A DNA stretch of 64,000 nt from Drosophila persimilis (lineage: Eukaryota > Arthropoda > Insecta > Diptera > Drosophilidae). The translations under genes and the position numbers were made by a program. The DNA lies in NCBI RefSeq assembly GCF_003286085.1, contig NW_020825565.1:1-64000 (forward strand), in the 5' to 3' direction. Of this stretch, positions 56,134 to 64,000 are shown in pieces (position 1 is the stretch's first letter; each line of letters begins with the position of its first letter). The notes beneath the pieces are model-generated. The model was not told the origin of the DNA. It ran no database searches and saw only the letters and a program-made list of their open reading frames with translations.

Positions 56134-56674
56134 TGAATAAATCAAATGAATCTGTTGATGTAGATTCACTTGATTTTTGTGTGATTCTCAATATGACAAT
56201 CGTATGCTGAAAATGTAAATTTGTATGCTACCGGTTCATGTACCAGTAACAAATGGTCGCCGCAATCGGTACTTGAACAAATTGGGCTTCGGAGATGTGA
56301 ATACGTCAGAGTTTTCTTTCGTACTGATTTTATTTGGTAAAATGCGAGGTTTATATACAAGTTCTATGAGTATAATTGTTTACTTAGGATCTTAGGTATG
56401 TTTAATTAGTTCTGAGTATAATATTGCTAGGGAAATGTGTTATCTATATTTAGGACTAAGCAATTACTACAAATCCAAGAGTGGAATATTCCAAGGGTCA
56501 GATTTATGACGGTCACAATGGTTATCATGCAGATGGTGAGAGATTTGACCACATATTTATATTTAGAGCATATTATCGTTTATTTATTTAGGTGGCTGGG
56601 AAATCTTAACCTTTTATGGCTAGCTATTTGGTAGGTCTAATCATACGATTTTGTATTTTAATTTAAATCGTACA
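56134..56674 (-). repeat. BEL 5' LTR
   Basis: 541 bp, matching the 3' LTR except for two reciprocal block differences (see findings). Confidence 0.85.
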
Positions 56675-56679
56675 ATTAT

Positions 56680-57553
56680 GAACCGTTTTATGGTTATAAG
56701 TGTATAGAATTAACTCGAATTTTGTGAGCTTGTTTTCTATGTTATCCTCGCTTGAAATGATTCTTAATTTTTCATTGATCGTTTTATGTAGCCGTTCTAC
56801 ATCAGAAACTCCGTTTTTACTGGTAGTGATTTCGATTTTCACATTTTCCGCATTCAACCATGCTTGCAATGCTGCGCACATAAAGGCTGAATCTTTGTCG
56901 GCTTTAATTCCCTGTGGCTTGCCCATTTCGTTAAAGACTTTTATGATGGCTCTCTTTGTTTCTAACCAGTCACGACTCTTAACTTCTACAAGGGTAGCGA
57001 ATTTAGAATATACATCAATGCATGATAGGAATTGTTGATTGCCTACCAAATAGATATCCATGACATACTTTTCTCTGATATTTTGTATTTCAGGGGTGAT
57101 TTCGAAGGTTAGATTGGTGTTACGATGCTCTGTTTTAGCAACGTTGCACGTAGGACATTCATTGATAATATTTTGGATTAAATTTTGATAATCGGGGTAG
57201 TAGAATTTTCCTTTAAACCAATTAGTGGTCATTTCGATACCTGGGAGAAGTAGCTCTTTATGATTCTTCAATATTTGTTCTTTGAATTCGGAGTAGTTCG
57301 GATTATCTATGTGTTTGGTACTGGATTTAATCAGTTTTGTGAAGTGATTTGGACTGATTATCTCCAGGAATGCCCTTTGGAACAGTGGGAAGTCTACTTC
57401 ATTATGGAAATATAGTGCGCTCTTTTTGGTACACACGTATTCCTTTATTATATCTTTCGCTAATGACTCTGTCATTTCAGTATATGGGATTTTTATCAGT
57501 ATCTTGTGGAAATAGTGGGATGTTTCTACCTTATCCTCATTACCTTTAATCAG
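56680..57553 (-). pseudogene. Errantiviral integrase core
   Basis: Finger CPTCNVAK after an HH-containing stretch, then the catalytic core: Asp in VMDIYLVG, Asp in KADKDSAF and Glu in SDVERLHKTI. All three acidic residues are present. A TAA near 57554 separates it from RNase H in the same frame. It is interrupted at 56680 by the BEL element. Confidence 0.8.
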
Positions 57554-58129
57554 TTATATTTGCCTATTATAGTAATTGATTGGTCGCTCTGTAAGTGGAA
57601 TATAATTTGTATTATCTTTTTGCGCGCTATGGACCGTTGCACAATCACTATTAATGGTTTCCCCGAGTAGGTTTTCGTTAATCTTTACTCTTGATAGCGC
57701 ATCGGCTACATGGTTCTCCTTTCCTGGTAAATATTTTATTTTGAAGTCAAATTCATTTAATTTGATCTTCCATCGTTGTAGCTTCATATTTGGTTCCTTA
57801 AGGTTATTCAACCAAATCAAGGGTTTATGATCACTTAATATCTCAAACGTTCTACCAAACAGGTACGATCTGAAATACTTAGTTGCCCAAACTATAGCTA
57901 GTAATTCCTTTTCTATTGCTGAATAATTGATTTCATGTTCGTTTAAGGTTCTACTTGCATAGAAAATTGGTTTGTGGTCTTGCGACAACACTGCTCCTAA
58001 TGCAATGTTACTTGCATCGGTTGTTACCGTGAACATTTTGTTGAAATCTGGGAATGCGAGGATGGGGTCTGAGGTGATAAGTACTTTCAACTTTTCGAAG
58101 GCCTCGACGTATTTTCCTCGGTTGGGCAT
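57554..58129 (-). pseudogene. Errantiviral RNase H
   Basis: [42 protein letters not shown] and NHVADALSR identify RNase H and the tether. A frameshift near 58100-58130 divides it from RT. Confidence 0.82.
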
Positions 58130-59580
58130 ATGACTGCTCGTTTCTTTAATTTGAGTGTCATTGGTTTTGCTATATTTACGAAATTAGGAATGAATTTCCT
58201 ATAAAATCCACATAAACCTATGAATGATTTTATTTTTGTGGTTGTATTGGGTATTGGGAAGTTTATTATGGCGGATATTTTCTTTGGATTAGGAACTATG
58301 CCGTTAGTTGTTACTACATGGCCTAGGAGTTCCGTTTCTTTCTTCAGGAATTCACACTTATCCATTTGAAGTTTGAGGTTTGCATCTCTCAACTTTCCAA
58401 AGACCCTTTTAAGAGACAACAAATGTTCTTCCAATGATGTGGAATAGATAATGATGTCGTCTAGATACACAAGGCAATTTTTGAAAATTAAATCTTCTAA
58501 CAGATTGTTCATGCATCTTTGAAATGTGGCGGGGGCAGTGGTTAGCCCAAAAGGTATACGAGTGAACTCGTAATGACCATGCTTCGTGGAGAAAGCTGTT
58601 TTTAGTATTGAACTAGGTTCCATTGGAATTTGATGGAATCCCTTAGCTAAATCGATTGTTGTAAAATATTGGCACCTACCTAGTTTATCTAGGATTTCGT
58701 CCATTCTGGGTGTTGGAAATTTATCCTTGATTGTCACCTCGTTTAGACTTCTATAATCTACTACCATACGATATTTCTGCTTTCCTGAAGTATCTATCTT
58801 TTTTGGTATTATAGCAATGGGTGCACAATAGGGCGAATTCGACTTACGAATGATTCCCTGTCTAATCATATCTTTGATTTGTTGAGTCACTTCCTGATCG
58901 TGTATTAGAGCATATTTATATGGTCGACGATATACAGGATCTTCGTGATGGGTTTTAATTTCGTGCTTTATAGTACTAGTGAAGGTCAAAATGTCACCTT
59001 CTTTATACTGCACGTCCTTAAATTCATAGAGAACTTTCTTTAGTTTCTCCTTTTCTTCGTCATTTAAATGTTCCAACCTTAGCTGGTTACATTCCCTTAA
59101 TTCATTCTCTAATGCGGAAGCGAAGTATTGCTCTCCTTTAGGAGATGGGTCAAGGCACTTAGGTGTAGTTATATCTTCCTTTGAAGATGGCTTATCACCA
59201 GTGTGTGCGGTCTTGCCGTCGGCAATTGCTTCTCCACTTTGGATGATTGGGTATGACCTTTCTCCTAACGTTACCGTTTCATTTCGGTAATCGATGACGG
59301 CTTTGCTGGCCATCAAATATTCTCTGCCTAAGAGTATGTCATAATTTTCAGAAAAATTATGAATATAAAATTTTTTTTTTGTCGGACAGTTTTTGGTTGC
59401 ATTACGTGTAATGCTCTGAGTCAGACGGACGGGTCCTTTGATGGTATGGACGGTGAGGTTGTCGCTATCGACTTTGGAATCTGTATAGTTTTCCTTTATT
59501 ATATTTATTGACGATCCCGAGTCCGCGATACCTATTAACTTTTTATTATTTACAATTATTTCTATATATGGTCCTCCTCG
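58087..59580 (-). pseudogene. Errantiviral protease and reverse transcriptase
   Basis: Frame open from about 59580, overlapping the gag end in the -1 frame. Protease: IADSGSSINII (DSG), YDILLGREYLMA. RT: IIRKSNSPYCAPIAIIPKK, MVVDYRSLNEV, TIDLAKGFHQI, FTRIPFGLTTAPATF and catalytic YLDD (about 58455-58470), then ELLGHVV and LCGFYRKFI. The frame is intact to 58087, where a shift precedes RNase H. Confidence 0.85.
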
Positions 59581-60485
59581 ATTTCTTCCGAGGCACTCTG
59601 CTGAAAATTTACATCCATTTTCATATGTCCACTTTGGCTTTCCCTAGATCGTTTGACTGGCTGATTCGGTGCACTGCTACCTTCCTGAGTCTGGTTAATT
59701 TGATAGTTAGTGGGATTCTGTACTCTGCCCTGGTTTAAGGAATTTCTAAATTCATTAAATAATCCTTTATTATTTACTGCATTATTTCCTGAATTATTTC
59801 GATGCGTTCCATGATTATTTCTGGAAGTACTTGGGTTTTGATTGTTATAATCGTTACTACTATAGCGAGGGTAATAAGTTCCAACGTTCCTACGATTGTT
59901 ATTTCCGTTTCTTGAGTGTTCGTGATTCTTGTTATCATTTACGAAATTTTCGTAGATTCCTAACTCTTGAGCTGATTTTTCTAGTTTAGCCATAGTAGAA
60001 ATGTCTTTCTTTGCTAAGATAATGAACAGTCTATTGGGTAGAGCATCTTCTATGGTATGTCTGGTGGCATTTTCCAGAGCGTTTTTAAAGATTGTCTTAT
60101 TTTCTGCGCTAGTTTCCAGATTTAGTTTACTCACTATAACATTTGACTTAATTTCTAGTTCCTCTATGAACTTACGAATACTCCCATTGAATTTGGTATC
60201 GTGTAATTGTTGTAGTAGCGTCTCGTATGGAGTGTGGTTGTTGAATTTGCTGATTAGGGCTGCCTTTAGATCACTCCAGGTGTTGGGTTGAAGGCTTTGT
60301 GATAAAAGTTGTGCTCGTCCGCACAGTTGACCCTCAGTGGCTCCGTACATGATGCTTTGTTGCCGGAGGTCTTCTGTTGGGTACAATCCGGAGATGTATT
60401 CAATCCTGCTTATGAACGAACTTAGACGTTCTTGGCATCCGTCGTATGGTGGAATTTGCCTGATTGACTTCAAGGCTTTGTTCAA
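59562..60485 (-). pseudogene. Errantiviral gag, N-terminus lost
   Basis: Open frame of about 308 codons with SFISRIEYISGLYP, LISKFNNHTPYETLLQQL and a C-terminal Asn/Arg-rich tail (NGNNNRRNVGTYYPRY), without CCHC knuckles. It begins directly at the broken LTR, with no ATG; leader, primer site and the true start are deleted. Stop at 59562, with the -1 overlap to pol. Confidence 0.78.
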
Positions 60486-60493
60486 GTGGGGCG

Positions 60494-60790
60494 TCTGATT
60501 GGTCAGCTACGATGGCGCGGTTCTTGAGAATCGATTAGTAATTGATCTCTGAAGAGTGGCGTGATTCTAGTGCGGCTGGATTCTAGTGCGGCCTCTATTT
60601 TTTTATGTTACACTTCTAGCTTAGGGTGTTTGTTTACATTGCCTGCAATCGGCTACGCGTGGTCCATTTCGAGCGTGAGATTGTTTATGGGGGTTCGAAG
60701 CTGAGGGTGTCGGATTGCTTATAGTATTGTGGGTGTAGGGTAATAGACATAGACAAGGGTATGCGGAGCATGGACTATAGATATGTCACT
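60494..60790 (-). repeat. Errantiviral 5' LTR, truncated
   Basis: Matches 37198-37494 with scattered differences. The inner ~300 bp of the LTR are missing at the gag junction. Outer end AGTGACATAT, next to ATATAT. Confidence 0.82.
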
Positions 60791-60794
60791 ATAT

Positions 60795-61150
60795 ATATTT
60801 AAACTCTGGTACACTACAATACACAAGAAATTTGTAGAAGTAAATGGAACTTTGAGGAGACGTCGGGGTTGGCCTATCTTTGAGAGGGTGTCTGCGCCTG
60901 GCCGGTTGCTTGGTCTGGAGTGGGGGAAGTCCGCGTGACCTGGTGTGTTTGGTCAGGGTTATGGAGTCGGCGCATGTCGATCGTTATCTATGTGTGGAGG
61001 GGGTGCGTTCGTATAGTGAATAATGCATGCGTTCAATTTACGCTGGGCGAGGCGCTGTAATTTAGTATCAGGTTTTATGCTTATAATATGTCGGGGGAAC
61101 CCCTTTTAGGTTCGTTACAAGAATAAAAGCTAACTGCTATGGAGGGTTAA
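60795..61150 (-). repeat. Inverted LTR sequence like that at 28.3-28.46 kb
   Basis: 60823-60915 and 61065-61150 match the LTR at 27.9-28.5 kb in reverse (GGTTGGCCTATCTTTGAGAG; CGTTACAAGA followed by AAGCTAACTGC), with about 150 bp of non-matching sequence between. The errantivirus starts next to it. Confidence 0.65.
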
Positions 61151-62602
61151 ACACGTTTATGTAAATTTAAAATTTAGAATCTGGTTTTTTCTCGCAGATT
61201 AGAGAGTTTTTCATGGATTTGGGCGCATGTGAAATATAACAAATGCCCCATCTCGGGGCACTGGCAGCTGAGATAGGAAATCACCGGCATCATAGCAATT
61301 TTTGAATAAATCGACAATGTGTTTTCTTTCTACGCTATCGCTGGCCGGTTCCAATCGCTTGGCGCCTTCTTTGGATATGTGCTACACAACGATTTAGGTA
61401 TAAATATATCAATATTAAACATATTTATGTGTTTGGTAAAACAACCCACCATTAAGGCTGGAAATATGGAAAGATTGACAAAGGCTGGTGGCCTGTTAAG
61501 TGACTTCTGATTGAAGACCTTGTCAGTATGTTGCCTGTTCTCATCATATCTCTCAGCATGGCCCGCTATTCTCTCCGGTGCTCGAACTTCTGCGATTCCG
61601 GACCCGGTTCTGGTCCGATTTTTTATCTCTACTGCGAATGATGGGAATGGGCAAGCCGCCGAATATATATTGGGGAACTTTGTATTTTGCTATTATCAAA
61701 GACTATACAATACCAAGATGTTGCATGAGGAACAAATTCTTTTTCAATTTTCGTTTGACGTTTCAGCGTCGAGTCGGTGTGTCTTGAGAGAAAGAATACA
61801 AAAACAAAATATGAATCGACTGCGTGCCGAAACCGTAGGGCAGCGTGGTCGCTGATGTCTTTGGCGCGGCACAGTGGGGACTCAGCCGAAATAGTAAAAA
61901 AATTGTATGAGTGCTTTAGATAAATTTAATGTACGCATCTAATAGAGAATTTTCCAATCGAATTTTCAAGATAGTTTTAGTTTAGAAGATATAAGCACTC
62001 AAAGTTTAACATTTTTTCAGTGTGCAAATATTTATTGAACTCATATTCACTAACTAATTTAGCAAGCTGAGACGGCCAAAGGTCCCACTGTGCCGCTCCA
62101 AAGACATCGGCGATCCGCGACCACCGCTTCGACGGTGCTGAGGCTCGAGAGTCCAGAATTATTTCGTTGCTGGTGAAGGCATTGCCGAACAGACGAAACC
62201 GATGGGCAGCGGGGTCGCGGTAGAGACGAAGTACAGGCGAAAAGGGAATTGAAACCCCTTTGCCTTTTGGGTTCTAATGTTAGGACCCGCCATAGAACAG
62301 CTTTTTGCTCGCTCATGCAACATCTTGGTATTTTATAGTCTTTGCTATTATTTACTAAATTTTACCCATTTTCCTGTAAAAAAATCTTACAAAAGTACCA
62401 CCATTTGGGTTATGTCTTATTTTCCCACTATACTGAGTTTTAAAAAATTGTTTGTTTCCGCATTTGCTTTGACAGATGAGTGACGATTCTCGTTGCTGCA
62501 ATTTCTAAAGTACGGAGATTAATATTTGTTGTAGTGAGCTGCTGCAACAGATCGATCGGTAAGATACAAAAATGTTGGTTCAACGTGTTATAATCGACCT
62601 GG
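61151..62602. other. Unassigned sequence with a long imperfect inverted repeat
   Basis: 61690-61727 and 62308-62345 are inverted copies (about 36 bp, two mismatches) around CAAGATGTTGCATGAG. A 63-codon open stretch (61319-61510) has no recognised domain. If a minus-strand env lay here (see 62603-62740), I cannot recognise its remains. Confidence 0.45.
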
Positions 62603-62740
62603 TCATAATGCCAGTGGGTGTTCGCGTAGAAGCAGCACTCCGTCGACGATTGGGATGTAGTTCGCAGTGGAGTAATCGTCGAGTTTGACCGACACGTGTG
62701 CGGCGGCCGCGAGGACGAGTAGAGTCAACAGGTTGTTCAT
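62603..62740 (-). pseudogene. Envelope-like N-terminus with signal peptide (45 aa)
   Basis: ATG at 62740 (MNNLLTLLVLAAAAHVSV), a typical signal peptide with an Ala-rich end, then about 27 residues ending in TGA. It directly follows a pol-tail-like frame, the position of env in Gypsy retroviruses. Probably the start of a decayed env; it could be an unrelated small ORF. Confidence 0.4.
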
Positions 62741-62755
62741 AGCTTGTATGTTTTC

Positions 62756-62950
62756 TTACGTTGGGTGACACCGGAGGGGAGCGGAATGTTTCGGTAGGGT
62801 GATTGGTTTGGCGGCGTCGGGCGAGTCTCTGACTGAGGTTGTGGGTTCGTTTAATTCGTTTTTGGGAGTCGATTTTTGCGGACCCAGCTCTTCTTTGGTC
62901 TTCTGTGCTGCACCGTGGGTGCGTTTTGGGTCAGCCGCGTGCCCTTTTTT
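62756..62950 (-). pseudogene. Pol C-terminal tail-like frame
   Basis: Charged, Pro/Thr-rich open stretch (QKTKEELGPQKSTPKNEL, SVRDSPDAAKPITLP) ending TAA at 62756, 16 bases before the env-like ATG. Its upstream end is cut by DINE-1 copy 13. Confidence 0.4.
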
Positions 62951-62952
62951 TG

Positions 62953-63088
62953 TTATACCCGATACTCAAAATGAGTATTGGGGTATATTAGATTTGTGGT
63001 GAAAGTGGATGTGTGTAACGTCCAGAAGGAATCGTTTCCGACCCCATAAAGTATATATATTCTTGATCAGCATCAATAGCCGAGCCCT

Positions 63089-63119
<31 letters not shown>

Positions 63120-63252
63120 CGTCCGTCCGTCCGTCTGTCCGTCCCTATCAGCGCCTAGTGCTCAAAGACTATAAGAGCTACAGCAACGACGTTTTATATC
63201 CGGACTTCTGTGATATGTCACTACAAGTATATTTCAAAACTTTGACCCACCC
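62953..63252 (+). mobile_element. DINE-1 copy 13, 5' fragment
   Basis: TTATACCCGATACTC to AAACTTTGACCCACCCC; the 3' two thirds are missing. It contains a long CTGT/CCGT microsatellite (63085-63144). Confidence 0.85.
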
Positions 63253-64000
63253 CTTTTGACGCATCAGTGTGTATCTCGGTTTTTGCAGTCCTGCGATAAA
63301 GTTTCAAGACCGGCTCTTTCACCAATACTCCAGACCCATTTTAAATGGGACATCTTTTCGCAGCAGATTGGTCAGTGGTGTGGCGATTAGCGAATAGTTT
63401 CTTATGAATTTACGGAAAAACCCAGTTAATCCTAAAAACGACTGCACAGTCTTTATGTTTTTCGGCATCGGGAACTGGCTGACGTCTTTGGTTTTCTCCA
63501 ATCCAGGCTTGATTTCACCTCCTCCAACTTGATGACCCAAAAATGTAATGGTCGACTGCAGAAATCGGCACTTCTTCCACTTCATCTTCAGCCCTTATTC
63601 AACTGCAACATCAAAAACCTTCTTCAGCTTTCCCAGGCATTCGTCGGCGGTTTCAGCGTGTATAACGATATCGTCCATGTACAGGTCAAGAATGTTTTCA
63701 TTTATAAGGTTTTCAAATACAAAACTTATAAAACGGATGAAAACTGCTAGCGAATTGCAAAAACCGAAAGGCGCACGGTTGAACTCAAAGAGGCCTTCCT
63801 TCGTTATGAACGCCGTATATTTTTTGCTGCTTTCTTCCACAGGAACGTGGAAAACCCCATTTTCTAAGTCCATGATGGTGAACACCTTAGCATTTTCCAG
63901 TTTTTCCAGCACCTCTTCAACGAATAAAACGGGAAAGCAATCTTTCAAGACCATATTGTTCAACTGGCGATAGCCCACGCAGACCCGGCTGCTCCCATCC
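63253..64000 (-). pseudogene. Ty3/Gypsy RT and RNase H start, continues past the window
   Basis: 63978-63595: MGYRQLNNMVLKDCFP, VFTIMDLENGVFHVPV, FEFNRAPFGFCNS and catalytic YMDDIVIHAE (about 63665-63690). A TAA at about 63594 interrupts; 63585-63319 continues in the same frame with TFLGHQVGGGEIKPG and FLGLTGFFRKFI. Near 63320-63340 a shift leads into an RNase H start (PVLKLYRRTAKTEIHTDASK), cut by DINE-1 copy 13. The clade is uncertain; it may belong with the pol-tail and env-like pieces at 62.6-62.95 kb and the LTR at 60.8-61.15 kb. Confidence 0.75.

Larger units (their letters stand above)
48646..56674 (-). mobile_element. BEL/Pao retroelement with envelope domain (roo-like), complete with target duplication
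   Basis: LTRs at 56134-56674 (5') and 48646-49189 (3') start TGTACGATTT and end TTATTCA on the minus strand. The 5-bp duplication ATTAT lies at 48641-48645 and 56675-56679. Order: primer site, gag with zinc knuckles, DUF1758-type protease, RT, RNase H, integrase, envelope. Gag to RT carry several frameshifts and a nonsense codon, while RNase H to envelope is one intact ORF. Roo of D. melanogaster also has a C-terminal envelope, so this arrangement is known in the group. Confidence 0.88.
31338..60790 (-). mobile_element. Errantivirus-like (17.6/297-type) element split by four nested insertions
   Basis: On the minus strand the order is 5' LTR (60790-60494), gag, protease, RT, RNase H, integrase, pol tail, env and 3' LTR (37494-31338). 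The LTR begins AGTGACATAT, as in 17.6, 297 and tom, next to TATA-rich sequence, the preferred target of that group. Interruptions: BEL element in integrase; DINE-1 composite in the pol tail; DINE-1/P block in env; LOA element in the 3' LTR. The 5' LTR and leader have lost ~300 bp plus primer site, and gag starts inside the break. Pol and env also carry their own stops and shifts. Confidence 0.82.

Noticed and set aside
1-64000. tRNA or rRNA genes
   Set aside because: Only tRNA-complementary primer sites (1199, 28524) were seen; no cloverleaf or rRNA sequence was recognised by eye.

Overview
The window looks like heterochromatin of a Drosophila, most likely the obscura group (pseudoobscura/miranda/subobscura relatives; inference). 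No intact host gene is visible. Almost every recognisable stretch is transposable-element sequence: Ty3/Gypsy elements of several clades, BEL/Pao elements, a LOA-clade non-LTR element, a P-superfamily transposase and thirteen copies of a roughly 1.1-kb DINE-1/Helentron (ISY/SGM-like) element. The obscura-group call rests on the form of the DINE-1, the LOA element and the P homologue together. In the entries below, DINE-1 is '+' when it reads from TTATACCCGATACTC (5' end) to the hairpin and CCCCCTCGTT (3' end).

Layout. 1-719: unplaced GC-rich flank ending in 19 G. 720-8810: a young 412/mdg1-clade element with nearly identical LTRs, tRNA-Arg-type primer site, three small accessory ORFs, a frameshifted gag and an intact 1193-codon pol. 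9407-13618: DINE-1, an inverted leader piece of the retroelement that forms the next array, a degraded BEL/Pao fragment, and unplaced sequence with one exon-like stretch. 13619-27785: a tandem array of a chimeric, defective Gypsy-like unit (gag C-terminus, protease, four 63-bp coding repeats, RT, then a leader and gag N-terminus) with DINE-1 copies in it. 27786-30349: 5' part of another LTR element (LTR, tRNA-Lys-type primer site, degenerate gag with two zinc knuckles).

31338-60790 is one large errantivirus-like element (17.6/297 type by its LTR start) on the minus strand, blown apart by later insertions: a LOA element in its 3' LTR with a 13-bp target duplication; a DINE-1/P-transposase/DINE-1 block in env; a DINE-1/retroelement/DINE-1 composite in the pol tail; and a complete env-bearing BEL/Pao element in integrase with a 5-bp target duplication. 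The errantivirus in turn starts inside sequence matching the LTR of the 27.9-kb element. 61.2-64.0 kb holds remains of a further minus-strand env-bearing element (env start, pol tail, RT), cut by a partial DINE-1 and running off the window.

The elements do not work together as a pathway. They form a record of nested insertion and of exchange between DINE-1 and retroelement copies. The most notable points are the DINE-flanked composite that interrupts a reading frame without visible base loss, the marker shuffling between four copies of the array unit, the open P-transposase body bounded by DINE-1 copies, and the intact BEL ORF joining RNase H, integrase and a fusion-type envelope.
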